Source of the DNA: Actinomadura violacea
GTDB lineage: Bacteria; Actinomycetota; Actinomycetes; Streptosporangiales; Streptosporangiaceae
DNA: 33,174 nucleotides
Direction: 5' to 3'
NCBI RefSeq assembly: GCF_017573465.1
Contig: NZ_JAGEPF010000060.1
Location: forward strand, 1-33,174
The position numbers and the translations under genes were made by a program. Each line of letters starts with the position of its first letter. Within the stretch, counting starts at the first letter, position 1. The notes under the pieces were generated by a model. That model had not been told where the DNA came from. It saw nothing but the letters and a program-made list of their open reading frames with translations, and did not search any database. Positions 6,597 through 14,238 of this stretch are shown piece by piece.

Positions 6597-6784
6597 CCGT
6601 CCCTCGCCTCCCGTGATCCTGAATCGCGGCGGGCCGTCCATGCGACCGCGCTCGGACGGCCGCCGTACGCCGCTGATCCTGCAGGCGGTCGTTGAGTTCC
6701 CAGGTTTGCGGAGCAGGGCTGGGTGGTGCGCCGGATCGGGGCGTGCGGGCGCGGCGCTGGAGTCATGTAGTCGTCATTGATTGC

Positions 6785-6814
6785 TTGACCGCCTACATTG
6801 GCGGCCTCTAGCGT
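6785..6814 (+). promoter_or_regulatory. Vegetative-type promoter of the TPR-like gene
   Basis: TTGACC (6785-6790) and TAGCGT (6809-6814) are separated by 18 bases, a good match to actinomycete housekeeping-sigma promoters. The expected transcription start, about seven bases past the -10, falls at 6821-6822, on or next to the GTG start codon at 6822, so the message would be leaderless. Confidence 0.6.
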
Positions 6815-6821
6815 AGGTGGT

Positions 6822-7544
6822 GTGATTGGTGATGACGCCTACCCGGGTTTGGCTACGGCCCGCCGTCTCCATGTGCTCGGGGACTGGGACCATGCTGCTG
6901 CGCTGCTGGTCGATGATGTGAGTGCTGAAGCGCTTGAGTTGAAGGCCGAGATTCTTTACGAGCGGTTCTTGTTCAGGGGCGACGGGATCGAGGCCGCGGC
7001 TGCGGCGATAGCGGCGCTTGATCCGGAGTCGGTGCCGGCGCGGCTGCTCGCCGCTCGGCTCGCCTACACGCGTCTGCTCTTCAAGCTCGACCCGCTGCCG
7101 GATGACTACGAGACCGCGGAGGCCGGGTACCGGTTCGCTGCCGCCGACCCGAGGACGCACGGGTGGGGCGAGTTCCACTGGGGTGCGCTTCTCGACAACG
7201 TCCGCGACGACAGTGCTGGAGCGAAGGCGCATTACGCGGAGGCGCTGCGAGCGTCCCAGGACGAGGGCGACTTGATGCTTGAGGCGATGGTGCTTCGCCA
7301 CTTGGCCTGGCATGTGCTCGGTGACGGTGAGCGCGAAGAGGGCCTGCATATGCTGCGGCGCTCGCTTCATCTGCGGTCGGCGGCTGGCATGCGGCCGCAG
7401 GTCGCCGCGGCGCAGTTGCTGCTCGCCGGTGAGCTGGCCGTGGACGATCCCGAGCGGGCCCTGCTGGTTGAGGCTGCCCGCGGGGCGGCTGACGAACTGG
7501 ATCTCAGCTGGGTTCGGACGGGTCTGGAGGAGCTGGCCGCCTGA
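6822..7544 (+). CDS. TPR-like helical-repeat protein
   Basis: A 240-residue, all-helical, soluble protein with TPR-like helix pairs: ATARRLHVLGDWDHAAALL, PRTHGWGEFHWGALLDNVRD then SAGAKAHYAEALRASQDEGD, and LMLEAMVLRHLAWHVLGDGE then EGLHMLRRSLHLRSA. It probably serves as a protein-interaction scaffold; partner and process are unknown. I chose the GTG at 6822 because the promoter at 6785-6814 would start the transcript there. A TTG at 6798 would add eight residues but lies inside the promoter. It converges on the SpoIIE-type phosphatase gene, with only nine bases between the stops. Confidence 0.8.
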   Translation: MIGDDAYPGLATARRLHVLGDWDHAAALLVDDVSAEALELKAEILYERFLFRGDGIEAAAAAIAALDPESVPARLLAARLAYTRLLFKLDPLPDDYETAEAGYRFAAADPRTHGWGEFHWGALLDNVRDDSAGAKAHYAEALRASQDEGDLMLEAMVLRHLAWHVLGDGEREEGLHMLRRSLHLRSAAGMRPQVAAAQLLLAGELAVDDPERALLVEAARGAADELDLSWVRTGLEELAA

Positions 7545-7553
7545 GGGGGCGGG

Positions 7554-8771
7554 TCAGGTGCGGGTCGGGTGCCATTCGAATACCAGGATGGTGGCGTCGT
7601 CGCTGAGGCGGCCGTCCTGGTAGGCGAGGATGTTGTTGACCAGGCGGCGGAGGGCCTCGGGGGTGGGCTCCCCGGCGGCGATGGCGCGGATGATGAAGTC
7701 GGTGAAGCGTTCCTGGCCGAAGCGCGTGCCGTCCGGTGCCTCCGCCTCGGTGACGCCGTCGGTGTAGAGCAGGACGCGGTCACCGGGCTGGAGCTGGACG
7801 GTGTCGATCCTCCAGGCGTGCGGGGTGTGATCGCCGGCGAGATGGTGGGCGATGCCGAGCGGTAGTTGCGGGTCGCGGTCCAGGGCGCCGGGGACCGGGT
7901 TCTGGTCGCGGAGCAGCAGCGGGGTCGGGTGGCCGCAGTTGATCCAGTTCAGCGTGCCGTTGGCGAGGTCGAGGTGGGCGAAGACGCCGGTGATGAACCG
8001 GTCAGGGAACCAGGTGGCGAGGTTGGTGTCGACGGTGGCGACGATCTCCCGCAGCGATCCGCTGCTGCTGCGGCGCACGTTCCGGCAGCTGGACATGGCG
8101 ACCGTCGACGTCAGCCCGGACAGCAGGTCATGGCCCATCGAGTCCAGGACGGTGATGTGCAGCTCCCCCTCGATCAGCGAATGGTCGAAGGCGTCGCCGC
8201 CCAGGTCGTAGGCGGGTTCGAGGACGGCGCTGGAGGTGACCTGCTCGGTTCCCATCGTGCGGGGCGGCATGTAGGCCCATGCCATCTCCGCTTCGAGTTT
8301 CAGCGGTGCGCTGCGCTGGAGCCGTGAGTAGGCGTCGCTGTGGCCGCCCTTTCCGATGACGGCGAGGGCCAGCAGCGAGGCCAGCGTCCGGCAGACCTGC
8401 AGGGTGCCCTGGTCGAGCGTGTCGGTCCGCACTTCCAGGACGCCGATGCGGTCCATCCCGTCGTTCATCGGGAGCCACAGCTGGAGTCCGCCGGCGCGGT
8501 GCTCGGACGTCTGCAACTGGCCGGTGCGGTAAGTGCGTCCGGCCTCGGTGTCGTCCACTCCCAGCCGCAGGGACGGCTGGTCGGGCCCTTCCGGGAGGGA
8601 GACCAGGGTGTCCTGGCGGAGATCGGCCAGGAAGATGGTCATCGCGCGGACCCCGAGATCGGCCGCGTACCCATTGAAGAACGACGGGAGCCGATCCGGC
8701 GACACGAAGTGCATCTTCTCCAGCAGCAGGAGCAGGGCCTGCTCCTGCTGTCGGCCGGCAGCCGCCTCCAT
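7554..8771 (-). CDS. SpoIIE-type PP2C phosphatase with GAF-like sensor domain
   Basis: A 405-residue soluble protein. Residues about 20-150 form a GAF-like sensor (LGVRAMTIFLADLRQDTLVS, then WLPMNDGMDRIGVLEVRTDT). Residues about 180-403 form a SpoIIE/PP2C phosphatase domain with LEPAYDLGGDAFDHSL (metal-binding Asp193), VLDSMGHDLLSGL (Asp210), LYTDGVTEA and LSDDATILVFEW. Such proteins dephosphorylate anti-anti-sigma factors in partner-switching pathways; the RsbW-like protein at 3239 is one possible pathway member, though nothing links them directly. The second metal motif reads DSMGHD rather than the more usual D-G-M-G-H-G. The start ATG at 8771 has AGGGGC upstream. Confidence 0.92.
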   Translation of the reverse strand: MEAAAGRQQEQALLLLLEKMHFVSPDRLPSFFNGYAADLGVRAMTIFLADLRQDTLVSLPEGPDQPSLRLGVDDTEAGRTYRTGQLQTSEHRAGGLQLWLPMNDGMDRIGVLEVRTDTLDQGTLQVCRTLASLLALAVIGKGGHSDAYSRLQRSAPLKLEAEMAWAYMPPRTMGTEQVTSSAVLEPAYDLGGDAFDHSLIEGELHITVLDSMGHDLLSGLTSTVAMSSCRNVRRSSSGSLREIVATVDTNLATWFPDRFITGVFAHLDLANGTLNWINCGHPTPLLLRDQNPVPGALDRDPQLPLGIAHHLAGDHTPHAWRIDTVQLQPGDRVLLYTDGVTEAEAPDGTRFGQERFTDFIIRAIAAGEPTPEALRRLVNNILAYQDGRLSDDATILVFEWHPTRT

Positions 8772-8893
8772 GCATGCCCCTGGGTCGTGGGTGCGCCACG
8801 TCTGCGCCGTGACAGGGCCACCCTTCCCTCAGCGGGCGGACGCGACCCGCGGGCGCGCTTTCCTTGGCCAACCCCATACGGTCTGGCGGGTCG

Positions 8894-10093
8894 TCAGTAG
8901 CTCTCGAGCGGCATGGAGTTGTAGAGGCGGGCGCTCTTGGTGGTGAGGCGCAGGAGGGCGCGGCTGGGGGCGGCGGGCAGGGCGGAGATCAGGCGGGCGC
9001 CCTGGGCCAGGCCGCGGACGCCGAGGCGGGACGTGGGGATCAGGGTCTTCGCCGCGCTCAGCGCGACGGCGCGGCTGCCGCGTACGGGGCCGCTCATCGC
9101 GCGTTCGTAGGCGGGGAAGGCGCGGTCGTGGTCGCCGTCCGCGCGTGCCAGTTCCCCGGCGAGGACGTAGGCGCCGACGATGGCGAGGGTGGTGCTGCCG
9201 CCGACGGCCGCGCCGGGGCTGTAGCCCGCGTCGCCGACGAGCGTCGTCCTGCCCTGTGACCAGGTGTCCATGTGGAGCTGGGTGATCGAGTCGAAGTAGA
9301 ACGCGGGGGTGCGGTCGAGTTCGTCCAGCCAGCGGTCCACGTCGGGGTGCATGCCGCTGAACGCGTCGCGCAGGAGTTCTTTCTGCCGGGGCACGTCGCG
9401 GTGGTGGTAGTCGAGTTCGCGGTCGCTGCGGAAGAGGAACAGGGCGCGCGCGTCGTCGAGGTGCCGGGCGCCGTACATGCCGACGGTCCGGCCGACGCCG
9501 ACGTGCATGAGGAGTTCGCCGTCGAGGCCGGCGGCGTTGGGCAGGGTCAGGACCCCGAGGTAGGCGCCGGCGAACGTGCTGAACCGGGACTCGTCGCCGA
9601 AGACGAGGCGGCGGACGTTGGAGTGCAGGCCGTCCGCGCCGACGACGAGGTCGAAGCGGCGCGGGGCGCCGTTCTCGAAGCGGACCTCGCCGTCGGGCGA
9701 GATCGCGGTGATCGAGTCGCCGAAGACGTACTCGACGTCGTCGCGGGTGGCGCCGTGGTAGATCTCGCTCAGGTCGTCGCGCATGACCTCCAGGTGCCGG
9801 TCGGAGGCGCGACTGAAGATCTTGGAGAGGTCGGCCCGGACGGGGCGGCGCGCGCCTTCGGGGCGGATGGTCAGCCGGTTCGTGCCGGTGGCCCGCTCCT
9901 CCAGGCGGGGGAGCACGCCCATCTGCTCCGCGATGTCCATCGCGGGACGGAACAGGTCGACGGCGTGGCCGCCGGTCTTGCGCAGGTCCGGCGCGCGCTC
10001 GACGACGGTGGCGGAGAAGCCGTGCCTGGTGAGCCAGTACGCCAGTACCGGGCCGGCGACGCTGGCGCCGGAGATGAGGATCCGCATGGCCAT
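8894..10093 (-). CDS. FAD-dependent aromatic-type monooxygenase
   Basis: A 399-residue flavoprotein of the p-hydroxybenzoate hydroxylase/TetX class. Visible are the N-terminal dinucleotide motif (RILISGASVAGPVLAYWL, a GxSxxG variant), the DG motif (LVVGADGLHSNVRRLVFG, about residue 160) and the GD motif (TTLVGDAGYSPGAAVGGSTT, about residue 285). Members use NAD(P)H and FAD to hydroxylate small, often aromatic, substrates; the substrate here is unknown. The ATG at 10093 has AAGGAGAC directly before it. It is divergent from a TetR gene, and two copies of a symmetrical site lie between them, so repression by that TetR is likely. Confidence 0.92.
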   Translation of the reverse strand: MAMRILISGASVAGPVLAYWLTRHGFSATVVERAPDLRKTGGHAVDLFRPAMDIAEQMGVLPRLEERATGTNRLTIRPEGARRPVRADLSKIFSRASDRHLEVMRDDLSEIYHGATRDDVEYVFGDSITAISPDGEVRFENGAPRRFDLVVGADGLHSNVRRLVFGDESRFSTFAGAYLGVLTLPNAAGLDGELLMHVGVGRTVGMYGARHLDDARALFLFRSDRELDYHHRDVPRQKELLRDAFSGMHPDVDRWLDELDRTPAFYFDSITQLHMDTWSQGRTTLVGDAGYSPGAAVGGSTTLAIVGAYVLAGELARADGDHDRAFPAYERAMSGPVRGSRAVALSAAKTLIPTSRLGVRGLAQGARLISALPAAPSRALLRLTTKSARLYNSMPLESY

Positions 10094-10102
10094 GTCTCCT
10101 TA

Positions 10103-10147
10103 CTTAACGGTCGGTAAGCGTAACACGATCACTTACCTACCGTTAAG
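10103..10147. promoter_or_regulatory. Paired inverted TetR operators
   Basis: CTTAACGGTCGGTAAG (10103-10118) and CTTACCTACCGTTAAG (10132-10147) are the same 16-base site in opposite orientations, with one mismatch and 13 bases between them. Each is itself an imperfect palindrome (CTTA/TAAG ends). They fill the gap between the monooxygenase and TetR starts, so the TetR protein probably binds as two dimers and controls both genes. Confidence 0.7.
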
Positions 10148-10164
10148 TCAGCTACGCTGGCGGC

Positions 10165-10704
10165 ATGCCTCGCCCCTCCGACACCAAGCAGCGGATCCAG
10201 GAGGCCGCCCGCGAACTGTTCGCCCGCAAGGGCGTGCAGCGGACCAGCCTGCAGGAGATCGCCGACCGGCTCGGCATCACCAAGCCGGCGCTCTACTACC
10301 ACTTCTCGTCGCGCGAGGACCTGGTCCGCAGCATCGTGCAGCCGATCATCGACGAGGAGGAGGCGTTCCTGGCCGCCCAGGAGGCGCTGGACGAGGTGGA
10401 GCCCCGCGCCCTGCTGGAGGGCTACTTCGACTTCCACTACCGCAACCGCCAGGGGATCGTCCTCATGCTCAGCGAGCTGACCACGCTCGCCGACCTCGGG
10501 CTGATCGACCTCGTCATGCAGTGGCGTGCACGGTTCGGAAGGCTGCTGCACGGCCCCGAGCCCACGCTGGAGCAGGCCACCCGGGCGGCGATCGCCTTCG
10601 GCGGCGTCCAGGACTGCACGATCCAGTTTGCGGACGTGCCCGAGGCCGAGCTCCGCCGGGCCGCCGTGGACGGTGCCTGCGCGGCCCTCGGCATCGAGGT
10701 CTGA
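10165..10704 (+). CDS. TetR-family transcriptional regulator
   Basis: A 179-residue protein with the TetR DNA-binding domain at residues about 5-55 (TKQRIQEAARELFARKG, then TSLQEIADRLGITKPALYYH) and a helical ligand-binding C-terminal domain. There is no ribosome-binding site before the ATG. TACGCT at 10153-10158 may be the -10 element, which would put the transcript start at or near the ATG (leaderless). It is probably the repressor of the adjacent flavin monooxygenase through the paired sites at 10103-10147, released by the enzyme's substrate or a related aromatic compound; that last point is inference from common TetR/monooxygenase pairs. Confidence 0.92.
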   Translation: MPRPSDTKQRIQEAARELFARKGVQRTSLQEIADRLGITKPALYYHFSSREDLVRSIVQPIIDEEEAFLAAQEALDEVEPRALLEGYFDFHYRNRQGIVLMLSELTTLADLGLIDLVMQWRARFGRLLHGPEPTLEQATRAAIAFGGVQDCTIQFADVPEAELRRAAVDGACAALGIEV

Positions 10705-10733
10705 CCGTCCGCCGGGCTCGTGTCTGATTTTAG

Positions 10734-10761
10734 CTGACTTCGAACTTGTGTTCGATATCTG
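10734..10761 (+). promoter_or_regulatory. LexA-controlled promoter with perfect SOS box
   Basis: TCGAAC-TTGT-GTTCGA at 10740-10755 is a perfect match to the actinobacterial LexA box (TCGAAC-N4-GTTCGA). It fits exactly between a -35-like CTGACT (10734-10739) and a -10-like TATCTG (10756-10761), a 16-base spacer. LexA bound here would block RNA polymerase directly. The next gene in this direction is the 43-codon frame starting at 10854. Confidence 0.8.
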
Positions 10762-10853
10762 CTGGGCGGTTCGGGGTAGGTCACTGTGCGGAGAGTGTGC
10801 CGGTCGGACGCGGTCCGGGCCTTGTCCTGTGGGGGAAAGGGAAGGTGATCTGG

Positions 10854-10985
10854 ATGAGCAAGCCTCACCGTCGCTGGAACTGGCGGCAGGTCGCGGCCTT
10901 GGCCGCACTCGGGCGCTTCGCGCTCGAAGCCGCGCGCATCGCCTGGGAGTGGCTGAACGACGACGGGCCGGGGCCCTCCCTCTGA
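10854..10985 (+). CDS. Small basic amphipathic protein, predicted SOS-induced
   Basis: A 43-residue product with a basic, tryptophan-containing start (MSKPHRRWNWRQ), one amphipathic helix (VAALAALGRFALEAARIAWE) and an acidic, proline/glycine-rich tail (WLNDDGPGPSL). GGGAAGG lies about 8 bases before the ATG. An in-frame GTG at 10845 would give 46 residues. The gene lies about 100 bases downstream of a perfect LexA box and is closed by a strong hairpin at 11005-11037, so it appears to be a single-gene transcript. I know no named family for it. Small SOS-induced proteins in other bacteria include membrane-active toxins (TisB) and division inhibitors (SosA, SidA), which is the obvious working hypothesis; no homology to those is visible. 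Confidence 0.7.
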   Translation: MSKPHRRWNWRQVAALAALGRFALEAARIAWEWLNDDGPGPSL

Positions 10986-11004
10986 CGGCGCCGGCGCGCA
11001 CGGC

Positions 11005-11037
11005 GAAGGCCCCCCGTCCGGTGGGCGAGGGGCCTTC
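11005..11037. terminator. Bidirectional hairpin terminator
   Basis: GAAGGCCCC (11005-11013) pairs perfectly with GGGGCCTTC (11029-11037) around a 15-base loop. It lies between the ends of two converging genes, the small SOS-linked gene and the acetate transporter, and can serve both. Confidence 0.75.
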
Positions 11038-11051
11038 GGGGTCCTGCGGGG

Positions 11052-11675
11052 TCAGGGCCTGGTGGCGGTGAGGTTGAACATCGGCTTGCCGACGAAGAGG
11101 GCGGTGCGGCCGAGCATCCCGTTGATGACCCCCGCCGCGGAGGTGTACCAGGCGACCAGGGCGGTGATCACCCCGATGATGCCGCCGACCTTGATCGTCG
11201 ACTCGTTGGCGGAGAACTCGCCGATGAACAGCACGATCTCGGTGATCTCCAGGGTGAGGAAGACGCCGAAGACCGCCCAGTTCACCTGGGTGCTCCACAG
11301 CAGCATGTACGTGTTGAAGATCGCGAAGGCCAGCAGGATCCAGCCGAGGTCGTTGTGCACCTGGTCGGGCGCCGTCGCCTTGGGCGAGACGAGCAGGATG
11401 TACAGGCCGAGGCCGATCCAGAAGCCGCCGTACGTGGAGAAGGCGGTCGAGCCGAACACGTTGCGGTTGCGGAACTCCCACATGCCGGCGAGGAGCTGGA
11501 CGAGGCCGCCGTAGCCGAGCGCGTAGCCGAGCCAGGCGTCGGTGCCGTCGGTCCACTGGGCGTTCTTGGCGGAGAGAAGGAACGTGGTGAGGGCGAACGC
11601 GGCCAGCCCGAGGGGGGCGGGGTCGGCGACCGCGGGCGGGGTCTGAGGAGTGGACTCTTGCTCGACGTAGGTCAT
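11052..11675 (-). CDS. Acetate uptake transporter, GPR1/FUN34/YaaH (SatP) family
   Basis: A 207-residue membrane protein with six hydrophobic helices and the family signature at residues 18-24 as DPAPLGL (NPAPLGL in most members), followed by AAFALTTFLLS. Later segments include FGSTAFSTYGGFWIGLGLYI and LGWILLAFAIFNTYMLLW, also family-typical. SatP-type proteins move acetate (and in some cases succinate) with protons across the cell membrane. The ATG at 11675 follows GAGGAGG at good spacing. Longer in-frame starts upstream lack a ribosome-binding site and would add an Arg/Pro-rich stretch unlike the family. It follows the histidine kinase gene in the same direction, 379 bases away. Confidence 0.93.
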   Translation of the reverse strand: MTYVEQESTPQTPPAVADPAPLGLAAFALTTFLLSAKNAQWTDGTDAWLGYALGYGGLVQLLAGMWEFRNRNVFGSTAFSTYGGFWIGLGLYILLVSPKATAPDQVHNDLGWILLAFAIFNTYMLLWSTQVNWAVFGVFLTLEITEIVLFIGEFSANESTIKVGGIIGVITALVAWYTSAAGVINGMLGRTALFVGKPMFNLTATRP

Positions 11676-12054
11676 GTTGCCTCCTCGCTGGAGTCCCCAC
11701 GTCGCGGCTTGCCCGGGAGCAGGCGGGGATGGACGAGGGAACGCGGGAACAGACGTTCGGAAAGGCCGCACCGGCGGGACAGGATCTCGCCTTGCCGCAT
11801 GCTGGTCCGACCTCACCGTCCTGCCGTGCATCTGGCGCGAGGTTGGACGCGCGTCAGATGCGCCCAGTAACTGCGGAGACCCGTAGTGTCGCTGGCCTCG
11901 AAGCGATCATAACTCCGCATGTGTCTCAGGTCACTGTTCTGTTTCCCGTCGCTTCACCAAAGAATCGACAGAAGATGACGGACGTTCGCCGCCCGATGCG
12001 GCGTTCGGACGGCATTGCGTTGAACGTCGCGGAACGTGGCACCTGGACGGGTTC
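11676..12054 (-). promoter_or_regulatory. Upstream region of the acetate transporter, with an inverted repeat
   Basis: No gene is visible in these 379 bases. Positions 11828-11839 (GCATCTGGCGCG) and 11850-11861 (CGCGTCAGATGC) are 12-base inverted arms with one mismatch and a 10-base spacer, 153 bases upstream of the transporter start. It may be an operator or the terminator of the histidine kinase transcript. The distance to the kinase stop (nearly 200 bases) makes an operator somewhat more likely. Confidence 0.4.
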
Positions 12055-13413
12055 TTACGGCGGGTCGGGGTTCGTCCGCTCGGGTTCCGGGAGCGTGATG
12101 CGGACGGTCGTCCCCCCGCCCGGGCGGGACAGCAGCTCTGCGCGTCCGCCGTGGGCGGCGGCGATGGCGGCGACGATCGGCAGGCCGAGCCCGGCGCCGC
12201 CGCTGCCCTGCTCGGCGCGGTGGAACCGCTCGAACGCGCGGGCCGCGTCCTCGGGGGCCATGCCCGGCCCCTCGTCGGCGACCTCGATGACGCCGGGCGC
12301 GAGCCGGACGGTCACCGGGGTCCCGGGCGGGGTGTGCGCGGCGACGTTGGCGAGCAGGTTCGCGAAGACCTGCCGGATCCGGGCCTCGTCGACGTCCGCG
12401 ACGAGCGTGCCGGGCGCCTCCAGCCGGACGGGGTGGTCGGGCGAGGCGGCGGTGGCGTCGGCGACCGCGTCCCGCGCGAGCGCGACGAGGTCGGCCGGGG
12501 CGGGCTGGACGGTGGCCTCCCGGTCGAGGCGGGCGAGTTCGAGGAGGTCGGTGACCAGCCGGTTCATCCGGCTCGCCTCGTCCTCGATGCGGCGCATCGC
12601 GTCCGGCAGCTCGCCCGGGCCGAGGGCGCCGTGCCGGTACAGCTCGGCGTAGCCCTGGATGGTGGTGAGCGGGGTGCGCAGCTCGTGCGAGGCGTCGGCG
12701 GCGAACTCGCGGACGCGGGCCTCGGAGCGGCTGCGGGCCCAGAACGCCTGCTCGATCCGGTCGAGCATGACGTTGACGGCGGCCGCGAGCCGCGCGGTCT
12801 CGGTGCGGGGGCCGGGGCAGGGCATGCGGGCGCGCAGGTCGCCGCCCGCGGTGATCGCGTGCGCGGTCGCGGCCATCCGGTCCAGCGGCAGCAGCCCGCG
12901 GTGGATCAGCCACCGGCCGAGCAGGGTCAGCAGGGCGAGCAGCAGCGCGCCGGTCGCGACCTCGGTGAGGACCAGGTTCCGGACGGCCGAGTGGATCTCG
13001 TCCAGCGGCGACGCGACGACGACGGTGCCGTTGCGCCACGGACGGGCGACGGCGCGCAGACCCGGCAGCGAGAACGGTTCGAGCGAGCGCGCGCGGGCGG
13101 CGAGGCCGGCGGTGCCGAGGTGCTCGACCTCGCCGACCGCGTGGTCCGGGGGCGGCGCGTCGCCGCTGAGCACCCGGACCTGCCCGTTCTGGCCGACCGC
13201 CAGCACCACGAACCGGGCCGGCGCCACGCCCTGCTCGGGCAGCCCCGGCCGGACCAGCCGCGCGATCGCCCGGTCGCGCGTCGCCTGGAGCTGCCCGTCC
13301 ACCCGGTGCATCAGGTACCCGTGCAGGACGAGCGCACTGACCAGCCCCATGATCGTCAGCCCGGCGAGGGTGACGGCGAGCAGGCCGGCGAGCAGCCGGG
13401 CGTTGAGCGTCAT
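12055..13413 (-). CDS. Sensor histidine kinase
   Basis: A 452-residue membrane kinase. Membrane helix 1 is at about 5-32, an extracytoplasmic sensor at about 34-145, helix 2 at about 147-170, a HAMP-like linker at about 171-225, and the HisKA box EFAADASHELRTPLTTIQGY with His243 as the phosphorylation site. The HATPase_c domain has the N box (RQVFANLLANVAAHTPPG), G1 (VIEVADEGPGM) and G2 (GGAGLGLPIVAAIAAAHGG). Its ATG overlaps the stop of the response regulator in an ATGA, so the two are co-translated and form one two-component system. The signal sensed is unknown. Confidence 0.95.
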   Translation of the reverse strand: MTLNARLLAGLLAVTLAGLTIMGLVSALVLHGYLMHRVDGQLQATRDRAIARLVRPGLPEQGVAPARFVVLAVGQNGQVRVLSGDAPPPDHAVGEVEHLGTAGLAARARSLEPFSLPGLRAVARPWRNGTVVVASPLDEIHSAVRNLVLTEVATGALLLALLTLLGRWLIHRGLLPLDRMAATAHAITAGGDLRARMPCPGPRTETARLAAAVNVMLDRIEQAFWARSRSEARVREFAADASHELRTPLTTIQGYAELYRHGALGPGELPDAMRRIEDEASRMNRLVTDLLELARLDREATVQPAPADLVALARDAVADATAASPDHPVRLEAPGTLVADVDEARIRQVFANLLANVAAHTPPGTPVTVRLAPGVIEVADEGPGMAPEDAARAFERFHRAEQGSGGAGLGLPIVAAIAAAHGGRAELLSRPGGGTTVRITLPEPERTNPDPP

Positions 13414-14084
13414 GGCCGCAGCGCGTACCCGACCCCGCGCTGGGTGTGGATGAGCGGCGTGCCCAGCGGGTCGAGCTTGCGCCGCAGGTAGCTGATGTAG
13501 GTCTCGACGACCTGCGGGTTGCCGTGGTCCCAGCCCCAGACGCTCTCCAGCAGCTGGGCGCGCGACAGCACCATCCCGGCGTTGCGCATCAGGTGCGCGA
13601 GCAGCCGGAACTCCGTCGGCGACAGCTCCACCTCGACGCCGCCGCGGCGGACCGTCCACTGGCCCTCGTCCAGCTCCAGGTCGGCGACGCGCAGCACCCC
13701 GCCGGCGGGCGGGGCCGTCCGCCGCAGCACCGCCCGCACCCGCGCGATCAGCGCCTCGATCGAGAACGGCTTGGTGACGTAGTCGTCGCCGCCGAGGGTG
13801 AGGCCGGTGACCGTGTCGGACGGGGTGTCCCGCGCGGTCAGGAAGATCACCGGGACCTGGTCGCCGCCCGCGCGGAGCCGCCGGCACACCTCGAACCCGT
13901 CGAGGTCGGGCAGCATGACGTCCAGCAGGACGAGGTCGGGCCGCTCGTCCGCGGCCGCGCGCAGCGCCCGCTCCCCGGACGCCGCCGTGACGGTGGCGAA
14001 GCCGTGGAAGCGCAGCGCGACCTCGATGAGGTCGCGGATGTTGGCCTCGTCGTCCACGACGAGCACCCGCCGGTTCTCGCTCAT
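13410..14084 (-). CDS. OmpR/PhoB-family response regulator
   Basis: A 224-residue regulator. The receiver domain (about 5-118) has RRVLVVDDEANIRDLIEVAL, phospho-acceptor Asp55 in LVLLDVMLPDLDGFEV, and the conserved Lys in DDYVTKPFS. The winged-helix domain (about 130-224) has ELSPTEFRLLAHLMRNAGMV, VWGWDHGNPQVVETYISYLR and HTQRGVGYALRP. The ATG at 14084 follows GGGAGCGG. It is translationally coupled to the histidine kinase downstream. A small secreted protein is encoded upstream on the same strand but is separated by a strong hairpin, so the regulator probably has its own promoter at 14085-14176. Confidence 0.95.
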   Translation of the reverse strand: MSENRRVLVVDDEANIRDLIEVALRFHGFATVTAASGERALRAAADERPDLVLLDVMLPDLDGFEVCRRLRAGGDQVPVIFLTARDTPSDTVTGLTLGGDDYVTKPFSIEALIARVRAVLRRTAPPAGGVLRVADLELDEGQWTVRRGGVEVELSPTEFRLLAHLMRNAGMVLSRAQLLESVWGWDHGNPQVVETYISYLRRKLDPLGTPLIHTQRGVGYALRP

Positions 14085-14176
14085 CCGCTCCCGCTGTCGG
14101 CCTCCGGCCGGGCATCGCGCCCGGCCACCGTTCCCTGCCCCGAAACTACCCGCCCGCGCCGACCGCCCCGGCGGAC

Positions 14177-14217
14177 CCGCCCGGGCCGCGAAGATCAGCG
14201 CCCCGCGGCCCGGGCGG
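14177..14217 (-). terminator. 14-bp hairpin terminator after the secreted-protein gene
   Basis: CCGCCCGGGCCGCG (14177-14190) pairs perfectly with CGCGGCCCGGGCGG (14204-14217) around a 13-base loop, about 20 bases beyond the stop at 14239. This separates the secreted-protein gene from the two-component system. Confidence 0.65.
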
Positions 14218-14238
14218 CCCGGCCGGAGTTCTCCGGGG

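Noticed and set aside
12151..13491. Rightward 446-codon frame over the histidine kinase
   Set aside because: Low-complexity antisense frame. The leftward frame contains H, N and G boxes and is coupled to the response regulator.
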